This document shows, piece by piece, positions 17,104-25,516 of a stretch of DNA of 64,000 bases. Within the stretch, counting starts at the first letter, position 1; each line of letters starts with the position of its first letter. The position numbers and the translations under genes are program-made. Where the stretch lies: positions 62,001 through 126,000 of the forward strand of contig NZ_BROC01000004.1 of assembly GCF_024345205.1 (NCBI RefSeq). Direction: 5' to 3'. Below the pieces are notes generated by a model. It saw nothing but the letters and a program-made list of their open reading frames with translations. It searched no databases and was not told the origin of the DNA. The stretch comes from Lapidilactobacillus luobeiensis (GTDB lineage: Bacteria; Bacillota; Bacilli; Lactobacillales; Lactobacillaceae).

Positions 17104-19227
17104 CTAGATATTAACTTGAAGCGCTTTACTTCCCGTCAGCACTTCCGTTCGCTTGTCCGGCTGGCCTAAACCAATATATAACGCAAATTGGGTATCTGGT
17201 GTATAGCGCTCGCCGTCGTTATTAACAACTGTAAAAGCTTCCTCTGGAATCTTGATAGTAATGATTTTAGCCTCTCCGTGGGTCAAAGCAACCCGTTGAA
17301 AGGCTACTAATTTAGGATTTGGTGTTTTATCTGGCGAATCAACGGCATCACAATAAACTTGTACGACCTCTTCTACGTACATATCACCATTGTTCTTCAA
17401 CCCAACACTGATCTCGGTGTTAGTCAAATCTCTCTGAGCTGATTTCAAGGTTGCTTGTTCAACCTTGACAGGTGCATAGGTCAGACCGTAGCCAAATGGA
17501 TAGAGTGCCTCATTGGCCATATAGCGATAAGTCCGGCCCGTCATACTGTAATCCGTAAAGTCAGGTAGTTCTTCAGTCGTATGATAGAATGTCACTGGCA
17601 ATTTGCCACTCGGGCTAGTCTTACCAAAAACAACATCAGCCACCGCTTGACCACCTAGGGCACCTGGATACCAAACATCAAGGATTGCTGCAAGGTTAGG
17701 ATTTGTTTCGGCGCCATCAAATGTCATCGCGCTTCCGGCAGTTAAAATCAGAACAATTGGGGTACCGACTTTTAATAACTTATCCAGTAATTGCTGTTGA
17801 TGACCAGGTAATCGCAAATCTGTTTTATCACCAGCGGCAAAGGCATTGCCAGCATCGCCCTGCTCGCCTTCGATGGTTGAATCTAGGCCTAAGCAAAGGA
17901 AGACAACATCGCTATGTTCAGCCATACTGATTGCTTCAGCTTCACGGTCATCTGCCTTTGCCAAATTGCTGAGGCGATCCAAAAACAAGTGGCAGCCAAC
18001 AGAATAATTAAGTCGTGTTTGTGGGGTGATAGCCTGCCGAATACCTTCGAGAATCGTGGTGTAATTTGAGGCCGTACCTGCATAATTACCTTCAAGAACA
18101 ACTTGACTGTCCGCTGTCGGTCCAATAACCGCAACCGATTTTAATTCGTTTTTCTTTAAAGGTAAGATTCCATTATTTTTAAGCAAAACAAAGCTACGAT
18201 AAGTTGCTTCTAGCGCGACTTGATGATGCGCCGGTGTATCATTCTCCTCGAAACCGATTTGATCGTAAGGATCATCATTTGCACCTAGTCCCAATAAAAC
18301 TCGCGTGGTCATTAAGCGCTGCACTGAAGCCGTAATTTCATCTTCAGTAATCAGATTTTCAGCTAACGCCTGATGTAGATACTTGGCAATATGACCAGCA
18401 CAAAGATCGCACCCTGCCTTGATTGCTAACGCAATCGTTTGGGCGTCGCTCTTGGTAAAGTGATGATAAAGTTTAACATCCTCTTCAGCCCCATAATCTG
18501 AAACGACATGACCTTCAAACTGCCATTCTTCGCGCAATAGCTTCGTCAATAATTCTGAATTGACCGGCGCAGGGACACCATTGACAGCATTATAAGCCGC
18601 CATGACACTTTCAACATCACCCTGCTCAACAGCCGCCTTAAATGCTGGCAAATATGTCTCGGTCAAATCCTTTTTCGATGGTTCAACATCAAAGCCGTGG
18701 CGAATCCCCTCAGGACCGCTATGAACCGCGAAATGCTTCGCGCACGCCGCTAGTTTTAGATACTTCCCCCGTCCCTGGAGTCCTTCAATATAGGCAACAC
18801 CATTGGTTGCCGTCAAATAAGGATCCTCTCCATAAGTTTCATGACCGCGGCCCCAACGTGGATCACGGAAAATATTCACGTTAGGCGACCAATAGGTTAA
18901 CCCTTTGTAAATGTCGTGATCACCATGTTTGAAATATTCATTATGTTTTGACCGCGCTTCTGTGGCCACAATATCGCCAATTTTCCGTAAGCCTGCTGGA
19001 TCAAACATCGCCGCCAACCCGATTGATTGTGGGAAAACTGTGGCCGTGCCCTCACGAGCAGCGCCATGCAGTGCCTCACCCCAATAATTATATTCGGGAA
19101 TGTTCAAACGATCGATTGCCTGCGCATCATACTCCAACTGACCTATCTTCTCATCTAGGGTCATCTGATCAACAAGCTGCTGGGCCTGTTTTCTCGCTTC
19201 ATTCCGTGATAATCTTGTTTCTACCAT
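17104..19227 (-). CDS. GH3 beta-xylosidase (cytoplasmic)
   Basis: Glycoside hydrolase family 3, 707 residues and no signal peptide, so it acts on imported xylo-oligosaccharides. The N-terminal (beta/alpha)8 domain carries SPNVNIFRDPRWGRGHETYG (114-133), KHFAVHSGPEGIRHGFD (164-180) and the nucleophile Asp244 in VVSDYGAEEDV. The second domain has IEGEQGDAGNAFAAGDKTDL, and a C-terminal fibronectin-like domain ends the chain. The GPE..RH.F block is typical of bacterial GH3 xylosidases rather than glucosidases, and the gene lies downstream of xylB and a deacetylase. AAGGAG precedes ATG 19227. Some GH3 members of this type also cleave arabinosides. Confidence 0.9.
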   Translation of the reverse strand: MVETRLSRNEARKQAQQLVDQMTLDEKIGQLEYDAQAIDRLNIPEYNYWGEALHGAAREGTATVFPQSIGLAAMFDPAGLRKIGDIVATEARSKHNEYFKHGDHDIYKGLTYWSPNVNIFRDPRWGRGHETYGEDPYLTATNGVAYIEGLQGRGKYLKLAACAKHFAVHSGPEGIRHGFDVEPSKKDLTETYLPAFKAAVEQGDVESVMAAYNAVNGVPAPVNSELLTKLLREEWQFEGHVVSDYGAEEDVKLYHHFTKSDAQTIALAIKAGCDLCAGHIAKYLHQALAENLITEDEITASVQRLMTTRVLLGLGANDDPYDQIGFEENDTPAHHQVALEATYRSFVLLKNNGILPLKKNELKSVAVIGPTADSQVVLEGNYAGTASNYTTILEGIRQAITPQTRLNYSVGCHLFLDRLSNLAKADDREAEAISMAEHSDVVFLCLGLDSTIEGEQGDAGNAFAAGDKTDLRLPGHQQQLLDKLLKVGTPIVLILTAGSAMTFDGAETNPNLAAILDVWYPGALGGQAVADVVFGKTSPSGKLPVTFYHTTEELPDFTDYSMTGRTYRYMANEALYPFGYGLTYAPVKVEQATLKSAQRDLTNTEISVGLKNNGDMYVEEVVQVYCDAVDSPDKTPNPKLVAFQRVALTHGEAKIITIKIPEEAFTVVNNDGERYTPDTQFALYIGLGQPDKRTEVLTGSKALQVNI

Positions 19228-19244
19228 CGTGTTAATTCTCCTTA

Positions 19245-19853
19245 TTATTCAAATTTTTCGATGCTGTTTTGACTCCGATAAAGACAATCAGGTTCCATCA
19301 TTCCAGCGAACATCTCTGGAATCGTAACAAAGTGAAAATCATTCGCTTGCAAAAAATCAATAACTTGGGGCAAAACAGTCGCAGTTGCTGGCTGTATGTC
19401 ATGCATAAGGACAATATCGCCATCTTGAGCCAGCCGTACTATCCGGGCCAAAATCAATACGGCATCATGTGACTTCCAATCCTCAGAATCAAGACTCCAA
19501 GTCACCGCTGGTCGACCAGCGGCATGGCTAACACGAGCATCAACATTGCCATAAGGCGGTCGAAAAAATTGTGGCTTGTCCCCAATTACCTGCATAACCA
19601 CCTGATCAGTTCGCGCTAACTCCTGTTTAATTTGTTGGTCTTCAAGTTCGGTCAATGATCGATGCGAGAAGGTATGACTACCAAACGCATGTCCATCTTG
19701 ATAGGCCTGCTTTAAAATATCAGGGTGCTGTTGAACATGCTCGCCCCACAGCATAAAGGTCGCATGAATCCCGGCAGCTCTGAGCGTCTTTAGAATCGTC
19801 GGCGTTGTTCCAGGGACAGGGCCATCATCAAAGGTCAACGCGATTTTGCTCAT
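19245..19853 (-). CDS. CE4 polysaccharide deacetylase, cytoplasmic (acetyl-xylo-oligosaccharide esterase?)
   Basis: NodB-fold carbohydrate esterase family 4 enzyme of only 202 residues. All CE4 motifs are present: TFDDG (Asp9, Asp10), the zinc pair His60 and His64 in SHTFSH, RPPYG at 98-102, and the late LMHD (His151). There is no signal peptide or membrane anchor, unlike the peptidoglycan and chitin deacetylases of this family. Its ATG overlaps the xylB stop by 4 bases and GH3 follows 17 bases later. The simplest reading is removal of acetyl groups from imported xylo-oligosaccharides before GH3 acts. The substrate is inference. Confidence 0.82.
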   Translation of the reverse strand: MSKIALTFDDGPVPGTTPTILKTLRAAGIHATFMLWGEHVQQHPDILKQAYQDGHAFGSHTFSHRSLTELEDQQIKQELARTDQVVMQVIGDKPQFFRPPYGNVDARVSHAAGRPAVTWSLDSEDWKSHDAVLILARIVRLAQDGDIVLMHDIQPATATVLPQVIDFLQANDFHFVTIPEMFAGMMEPDCLYRSQNSIEKFE

Positions 19854-21352
19854 TGCTGTTCCTCATAGTCTAATAGCGCGCCAGTAATGCCTTTCGTTTG
19901 GGGGTAGATTTCTTGATAGATTTGATGAAGTTGCGCGTATTTAGCCACGTGCTCAGCGACGGGATGATAGACTTTCTTGACCGCGATGAAATGATCGGCG
20001 CAAGTTGATAAGCTGTCGAACCAACCCAGACCGACGGCAGCAAGCATGGCCGCGCCTAGACCAGGCCCTTGTTCGCTTTCCAACCGAACAATATCCTTGT
20101 TGAAAATATCCGCCTGGATCTGCAACCATAACGGACTTTTGGCGCCGCCACCAATAGAAACCAATTGTTTGAAGTTCTTACCATTGGCTTCGTAAATATC
20201 CAAGATGTCCTTAAAGGAGAAGACGATTCCTTCCAAAACCGCGCGAACGAAATCAGCTCGTTCTTGTTTCCCATCGATGCCGATGAAACTCCCGCGAATC
20301 CTCGCGTCCGCGTATGGGGTCCGTTCGCCAACAATATACGGCGCGAATAACAACCCGTGAGCGCCGATGGTCGAGGTGGCCGCGCTCCCCACGAAATCAT
20401 TGAAGGACGCGTCCGGCGCGAATGTTTGCTTGAACCAACTTAAGCTGTAGCCCGCCGCCAAGGTGACACCCATGGAATAGAAACTATTAGGCACCGCATG
20501 ATTGAAGAAATGGAGCTGGCCATGATAATCAGTGGTTGTATCAGGCTCGTAGGTCAAAATAACGCCAGAAGTGCCGATGCTGCACATCGCCTGATCAGGA
20601 TGCAAAATGCCAGCGCCGATCGCGCCGCAGGCATTGTCCGCCCCGCCACCAAAAACAGCAGTCTGACTGGACAAGCCAGATGCGTGGGCAAATTCTGCCG
20701 TGATCGTTCCCACATTGGTAGTCGCTTCAACCAACGGTGGGCATAATGAGAGTGGTAACCCAAAGGCCGTACAAATCTCACGGCTCCATTCTTTCTTGGC
20801 GATATCCAAGAGCACCGTGCCAGCCGCGTCGGATAACTCCATATTCAACTGGCCGGTCATCCGATAGCGAACATAATCTTTAGGCAGAACAAAGGTTGCT
20901 GCCTGAGCGAAAATCTCCGGCTCATTTTCTTTGACCCACAGAATCTTGGGTAACGTGAAGCCTTCCAAAGGGCGATTACGGGTAATTCCAATGAAACGTG
21001 GACCCATTTTCGCCATGATCTCTTCTGACTGTTTCGTCGTCCGCGTGTCATTCCAAAGGATCGCTGGTCGTAAAACCTGGCCCGCCGCATCCAACAGAAC
21101 CAATCCGTGCATTTGTCCAGAATAACTGAGTCCTTCGATCTCGCTGGCTGTGACGCCACTAGTGACCAATAAATGCTGGATGGCCGTCAACGTCCCTTGA
21201 ACCCAGTCATCGGGATTTTGCTCATTATAACCTGGCGCTGGTTGTTGCAACGGATAGGCCTCACTTGCCTGAGCAGTGACCGTTCCGTTTTGATCGACGA
21301 GCAGGACCTTAACGGCGCTAGTACCCAAGTCGACCCCAATTACATATTTCAT
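19850..21352 (-). CDS. xylB: Xylulokinase
   Basis: FGGY-family kinase phosphorylating D-xylulose to xylulose-5-phosphate, 500 residues. It starts [20 protein letters not shown] (phosphate 1 motif), has [12 protein letters not shown] near 80 (xylulokinase substrate signature), [14 protein letters not shown] near 235 and [19 protein letters not shown] near 398. AAGAGG precedes ATG 21352. It lies downstream of xylA but is separated from it by a long-loop terminator-like hairpin, and leads directly into the CE4 and GH3 genes. Confidence 0.96.
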   Translation of the reverse strand: MKYVIGVDLGTSAVKVLLVDQNGTVTAQASEAYPLQQPAPGYNEQNPDDWVQGTLTAIQHLLVTSGVTASEIEGLSYSGQMHGLVLLDAAGQVLRPAILWNDTRTTKQSEEIMAKMGPRFIGITRNRPLEGFTLPKILWVKENEPEIFAQAATFVLPKDYVRYRMTGQLNMELSDAAGTVLLDIAKKEWSREICTAFGLPLSLCPPLVEATTNVGTITAEFAHASGLSSQTAVFGGGADNACGAIGAGILHPDQAMCSIGTSGVILTYEPDTTTDYHGQLHFFNHAVPNSFYSMGVTLAAGYSLSWFKQTFAPDASFNDFVGSAATSTIGAHGLLFAPYIVGERTPYADARIRGSFIGIDGKQERADFVRAVLEGIVFSFKDILDIYEANGKNFKQLVSIGGGAKSPLWLQIQADIFNKDIVRLESEQGPGLGAAMLAAVGLGWFDSLSTCADHFIAVKKVYHPVAEHVAKYAQLHQIYQEIYPQTKGITGALLDYEEQQ

Positions 21353-21378
21353 GATTCAACCTCTTTTTCTCCACAAAA

Positions 21379-21462
21379 AAAGTAAGGCAATGATTGACCG
21401 ATTAACTCAATCTGCTCTTGCCACAGCTTTCGTGCGTCAAAGCAACGTCATTGCCTTACTTT
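21379..21462 (-). terminator. Terminator/attenuator between xylA and xylB
   Basis: AAAGTAAGGCAATGA and TCATTGCCTTACTTT make a perfect 15-bp stem, and on the minus strand the stem is followed by TTTTT. The loop is unusually long at 54 bases and contains TTGAC/GTCAA that could pair again. It sits 51 bases past the xylA stop and would lower xylB-CE4-GH3 expression relative to xylA. Confidence 0.7.
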
Positions 21463-21513
21463 CAGGGTGTTTTCAAACTTTTTTAGGTAAATTTAGGTTG
21501 GTGGACACCAAGC

Positions 21514-22854
21514 TTATTTCAAGGTGTCGATAATATAGTGGTTCAGCGTATCTTTCAGTTCTTCGATACGGCCAGACTTCGTTGCAGCCAACAGAACAGA
21601 CTGTGGCTTATCGATGGCATAGTCATTGAGGGTCTTGAAGTCAACCTTACCCGCTTCGATGTCAGCGCCCAGCCCAGCGTCGTAACTTGAGTAACGGTCA
21701 GCGACGAAGTTTTCGAAGACTTTATCTTCCTTCAGGCGCAAAGCAACTAACAAGCCTGCTGAGAAGGTATCCATCCCCACAATATGCGCATAGAACATGT
21801 CTTCAGGTGTGAAGGATGACCGGCGAGGTTTCGCGTCGAAGTTCAAGCCACCCTTGCCTAAGCCGCCGTTTTCAACAACTTCATACATCGCCAAAGTTGC
21901 TTCATAAAGATCTGAAGGAAATTCATCCAGATCCCAGCCAATCAACTTGTCGCCTTGGTTAGCGTCCAATGAGCCTAATAAGCCAGCTTCACGCGCTGTC
22001 CGAATCTCATGTTGATAGCTGTGGCCAGCCAAGTTAGCATGGTTGCCTTCCAAGTTCAACTTATAAGTACCATCCAAGCCGTAAGTCTTCATAAAGGCAA
22101 TCGTCGTCGCCGCGTCAAAGTCATATTGATGCATCATTGGTTCCTTAGGCTTTGGTTCCAGCAATAATTGACCTTCGTAACCGATCTCTTTGGCATAATC
22201 AGCCGCCATATGGAAGAATTTCGCCAAATGTTCTTGTTCGCGCTTCATATCTGTATTCAGCAGTGATTCATAGCCTTCACGACCACCCCAGAATACATAG
22301 TTTGACGAGCCAACCTTCTTAGCAGTATCCAAGCCTTCTTTAACTTGCGCAGCCGCGTAAGCGAAAATATCAGCGAATGGTGATGACGCCGCCCCTGAAA
22401 CGAACCGGGGATTGGTGAACATGTTTGCTGTATTCCAAAGTACCTTCATGCCTGTTTGTTTCTGATAGTCAACAAACATGTCTGTGATCTCGTCCAAATT
22501 CTTATTGGTCTCCCGTAAAGTGTCGCCTTCAGGAGCAACATCACGATCATGGAAACAGAAGAAATCAACGCCCATTTTATCATAGAACTCGAAAGAAGCT
22601 TCGACCCGCGCCTTAGCTAAGTCCATCCCGGTCAAACCATTCCAAGGCCGGATCGCAGTCCCGGCACCGAAAATATCATCCAATTGTTGACCGAAGGTAT
22701 GCCAGTAAGCCACTGAGAAGCGCATCCAGTCGCGCATCTTCTTGCCGCCAACGACTTTGTCAGCGTCATAATAATGATAGCCAAAGCCAGACTTCAAGTC
22801 ACCAGTTCCAACGAATGGAATCTTGTTGACATTAGGGAAATATGTTTTTGTCAT
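21514..22854 (-). CDS. xylA: Xylose isomerase
   Basis: Converts D-xylose to D-xylulose with two divalent metals. 446 residues, the long class II form typical of Firmicutes. Active-site stretches are [37 protein letters not shown] and [19 protein letters not shown]. The frame opens at 22902, but ATG 22854 is chosen because GGAGG lies 9 bases before it and the protein then starts MTKTYFPNV. Expression is under a promoter with cre and xylO elements. Confidence 0.97.
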   Translation of the reverse strand: MTKTYFPNVNKIPFVGTGDLKSGFGYHYYDADKVVGGKKMRDWMRFSVAYWHTFGQQLDDIFGAGTAIRPWNGLTGMDLAKARVEASFEFYDKMGVDFFCFHDRDVAPEGDTLRETNKNLDEITDMFVDYQKQTGMKVLWNTANMFTNPRFVSGAASSPFADIFAYAAAQVKEGLDTAKKVGSSNYVFWGGREGYESLLNTDMKREQEHLAKFFHMAADYAKEIGYEGQLLLEPKPKEPMMHQYDFDAATTIAFMKTYGLDGTYKLNLEGNHANLAGHSYQHEIRTAREAGLLGSLDANQGDKLIGWDLDEFPSDLYEATLAMYEVVENGGLGKGGLNFDAKPRRSSFTPEDMFYAHIVGMDTFSAGLLVALRLKEDKVFENFVADRYSSYDAGLGADIEAGKVDFKTLNDYAIDKPQSVLLAATKSGRIEELKDTLNHYIIDTLK

Positions 22855-22885
22855 TGAAAAGAACCTCCAAATGATTTTAACTATT

Positions 22886-22906
22886 TTAGTTTGTTTGTAC
22901 AACTAA
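22886..22906. promoter_or_regulatory. xylO operator
   Basis: TTAGTTTGTTTGTACAACTAA closely resembles the Bacillus xyl operator (TTAGTTTGTTTG...CAAACTAA), with a slightly shortened right half. It lies downstream of the xylA -10 box, the blocking position for XylR. Confidence 0.75.
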
Positions 22907-22921
22907 CTTACCTACAAAGAT

Positions 22922-22950
22922 AGTATAGCGCTTTCTTAAACAAAGTACAA
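22922..22950 (-). promoter_or_regulatory. xylA promoter
   Basis: Minus strand TTGTAC (22950-22945), 17-base spacer, TATACT (22927-22922). Confidence 0.75.
22923..22936. promoter_or_regulatory. cre-like site in the xylA promoter
   Basis: Minus strand AGAAAGCGCTATAC matches 11 of 14 cre positions, including the full AAAGCGCT core, and overlaps the -10 box. Confidence 0.55.
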
Positions 22951-22951
22951 C

Positions 22952-22982
22952 AAAAATAGCCAAATTTCTTTGGCTATTTTTT
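22952..22982. terminator. xylR terminator
   Basis: AAAAATAGCCAAA and TTTGGCTATTTTT pair perfectly around a 5-base loop with an A-run and T-run, 11 bases past the xylR stop codon. Confidence 0.88.
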
Positions 22983-22993
22983 ACTAAATTATT

Positions 22994-24148
22994 TCAGCGG
23001 CGAAACGCTAATTGGCCACTTTGCATTTTCAAGAGGTGTTGAATAATTAGAGAACAGCCACCTAATAATGTTGCGCTACGGACATCATCAACCAAGTAAA
23101 CTTGTGTCTCATCGTTGGTCAGGTACGGGATATTGGCTTTGATCTTTGGTAACAACTCAGGTATAGTCGCAATCAAATTGGAGTTAAGGGCGACACGACG
23201 TGGATCCAAAGTCACGATTGTATTATAGATAATATTGGCGATGTAGAAGCAAAAGTCATCTAGGATCTGTTCAACATCAGAATCATGTTGATAGTACAGT
23301 TCAACGATCTCACTGATTCCCAAGTTAGGCTGTGCCTTGATTTGCCGAATCATGTCAAGGATCGCATCCTCAGAACAATAACTCTCAATCGTATTTGGCG
23401 CACGCCGACGCCGAAAATCATGATCATAAATAATCGTATGGCCGATTTCACCGGCTTCACCATGTTTTCCAGTATATAAATGATTATTAATGACGATACC
23501 TGCACCAATACCTTTATGGACACTGATACAAACGATATTATCGATGTCATCATTGCTTTCAAAATCCCGTTCATAGATTACGGAAAGGTTAGCTTCGTTC
23601 TCCAATAAAACTGGTACGCCCAATTTATCTGTCAAAATTTTAGCAACATCTAAACTTTTAAAATCAATAAATGGCGCATATAGAATCTGGTTCTTATCAA
23701 TGATCCCATGGATTGCGACTGAAACACCTCTAAGTGGGATCTGATCGTCTAATCGTTCTGTATGGATCAGGCTTGTCATCAATTCCAGCCGATCATCGAT
23801 CGACATGTCCTTTGCTGGATAACGCTCTAAACTAACTACTTGCCCATCCATCAAGTTAAACATTCGATCAATGTAATCATAACCGAGATCGAAATTAATG
23901 ACATAGCCTAAATCTGCATTAAATTTCAAGATAGTCGGTTTACGGCCACCATTCTCAGTGCTGTCACCCTGTCCTAACTCCAGTAAATAATGCTGGTCGA
24001 TCAAACTAGCGACAATGTCTGACACTGTCACCTTGTTTAACTTGAGGTTTTTAGAAATTTGACTTCGGGAAATCGGACCAAAGTTGAAGGCTTGCTGAAG
24101 CACACGTTGTTCATTGAGAACGCGCACCAAATTTTTTTTATACTGCAT
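22994..24148 (-). CDS. xylR: Xylose repressor, ROK family
   Basis: 384 residues: an N-terminal winged HTH (about 10-65, with GPISRSQISKNLKLNKVTVSDIV) joined to a sugar-kinase-fold ROK domain with GVSVAIHGIID near 145, GIGAGIVINNHLYTGKHGEAGEIGH near 212-236 and a Cys at the end of the zinc-like motif region (ESYCSEDA). Xylose binding by such proteins releases xylO. AAAGGACG precedes ATG 24148. It lies just upstream of xylA, with its own terminator between, and has a xylO-like site far upstream at 24341-24365. Confidence 0.93.
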   Translation of the reverse strand: MQYKKNLVRVLNEQRVLQQAFNFGPISRSQISKNLKLNKVTVSDIVASLIDQHYLLELGQGDSTENGGRKPTILKFNADLGYVINFDLGYDYIDRMFNLMDGQVVSLERYPAKDMSIDDRLELMTSLIHTERLDDQIPLRGVSVAIHGIIDKNQILYAPFIDFKSLDVAKILTDKLGVPVLLENEANLSVIYERDFESNDDIDNIVCISVHKGIGAGIVINNHLYTGKHGEAGEIGHTIIYDHDFRRRRAPNTIESYCSEDAILDMIRQIKAQPNLGISEIVELYYQHDSDVEQILDDFCFYIANIIYNTIVTLDPRRVALNSNLIATIPELLPKIKANIPYLTNDETQVYLVDDVRSATLLGGCSLIIQHLLKMQSGQLAFRR

Positions 24149-24340
24149 TTCACACGTCCTTTATTAGCGTCTCATTCACTCAATAGTCATCACATCCGTA
24201 AAAATTACAATCGTATGTATAACTTGAGAGAAATGTATAATTAAGATAGTCTTTCCGGATTTCGGCGTTTCGCATCTCTGCTAGACCGTTTTACGAATCT
24301 AGCCTAAACTGGTTACCCAAAAAAGTAGCACTCTAATATA

Positions 24341-24365
24341 TCAGTTTGTAACTATAACTAACTAA
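24341..24365. promoter_or_regulatory. xylO-like site upstream of xylR
   Basis: Read on the minus strand, TTAGTTAGTTATAGTTACAAACTGA (25 bases) keeps TTAGTT..GTT and ACAAACT of the Bacillus xylO, with 18 of 25 positions alike. TTGACA abuts it (24371-24366). It is about 190 bases from the xylR start. The remainder of the 338-base gap between xylR and the AraC gene shows nothing else clear. Confidence 0.45.
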
Positions 24366-24486
24366 TGTCAACTCTTTCGCCTAATAAAATTAAATACAAC
24401 CATTCATTTGCCTATAAATTCATGTCGCTGAATTCAAGATCAATCACACTTAATTTCTAAAAAGGGTCTTGATGTTCTGCTGATAA

Positions 24487-25395
24487 TTAGCGCTGTTTAA
24501 CTTCCGCTTCATCAATAAATTTAGCAACATCGATTCCCGGATCAACTTGCTGATTATTTAAAAAAGTATGCGTGTACGCATTTCGGTATTGACTAGGTGT
24601 TAATTGAACCTGTTTTTTAAAGAAACGCATAAAATATTTGGGTTCCTGAAAATAGACCCGTTTACTGACTTTCTCAATACTGAGACGTGTTGTCAAAAGT
24701 AAGTATTTAGCCCAATCTAGTTTAACTGAATTCATATAGGCCTTAACGCTTATCCCCAATTCTTGTTTAAATAAGCGCGTCAAGTAATCCGGATTCAAGT
24801 CAAAGTGTTCCGCTACTGTCGCCACACGTAAATTCTGATCCATGTGGATCCTGATCCATTCCTTGATCTGATTTAAAGAAGTCTGTTTGCTCATGGTCCC
24901 ATGTTGAGCTAGCCAACCAGCATTAGCCAACTCGATCAACAACATGGTTGTTTGATAGTCAACTGCTAATTTTGAGAAATAAGGGCTATGGGCGACATCT
25001 AGTAGCTGTTGCGCGGCGATCAGCACTTTTTCGCGCCGAACCAAGTGAAAAAATCTTGGCAGACGTATCTCCGTTGGTGGGAGTATTCTAGTCACTGTCT
25101 CTGCAACTCGATATTCGCCATTCTGAATAAAGTGAAACCAAATAAATTGGCTAGGTGTCACTGTTGCAAGCGTACCAACAATGCTCTCATGAGGAAAAAC
25201 AGTCAAGACATCGCCGGCCTCAACTTTGAATGATTCATCGTTGATTGCTAATTGGATACTGCCACTCAAACCGATGATAACCTCGGTGTCTGCTTGATGG
25301 GTAAATAAATGGTGGCGCCAGCCTAGCTCTGCACTGAATTGACCACTTTGAAGATAATGGACTGGATGTTGAAAATCGAATTCTAGTTCCCGCAA
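24487..25395 (-). CDS. AraC family regulator with cupin domain
   Basis: 302 residues: an N-terminal AraC-type cupin (about 10-150, with TEVIIGLSGSIQLAIND and VFPHESIVG) and two C-terminal HTH motifs (DQNLRVATVAEHFDLNPDYLTRLFKQELG near 193-221 and YLLLTTRLSIEKVSKRVYFQEPKYFMRFFKKQ). The start is TTG 25395, 9 bases after AAGGAGG. It is divergent from the GH127 gene and probably activates it in response to arabinose or an arabino-oligosaccharide; effector unknown. Confidence 0.87.
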   Translation of the reverse strand: MRELEFDFQHPVHYLQSGQFSAELGWRHHLFTHQADTEVIIGLSGSIQLAINDESFKVEAGDVLTVFPHESIVGTLATVTPSQFIWFHFIQNGEYRVAETVTRILPPTEIRLPRFFHLVRREKVLIAAQQLLDVAHSPYFSKLAVDYQTTMLLIELANAGWLAQHGTMSKQTSLNQIKEWIRIHMDQNLRVATVAEHFDLNPDYLTRLFKQELGISVKAYMNSVKLDWAKYLLLTTRLSIEKVSKRVYFQEPKYFMRFFKKQVQLTPSQYRNAYTHTFLNNQQVDPGIDVAKFIDEAEVKQR

Positions 25396-25471
25396 ATCAA
25401 CTAACCTCCTTGTTTTTGCTAATGTCGGATTTATCCACTTTCTCTTCGATTATAGCAGTTTTTTTATTAAA

Positions 25472-25485
25472 GAAAAGCGATTACA
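25472..25485. promoter_or_regulatory. cre site upstream of the GH127 gene
   Basis: GAAAAGCGATTACA agrees with 12 of 14 cre positions. It lies 32 bases before the GH127 start and overlaps a likely -10 (TACAAT, 25482-25487). Confidence 0.55.
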
Positions 25486-25516
25486 ATGAAGTTGATATTG
25501 AAAGGAGCCACTTACA

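Noticed and set aside
24331-24344. CTCTAATATATCAG resembling the uxu operator
   Set aside because: Shares only about ten AT-rich bases with the 15-mer and lies near xylR, not a uronate gene; likely chance.
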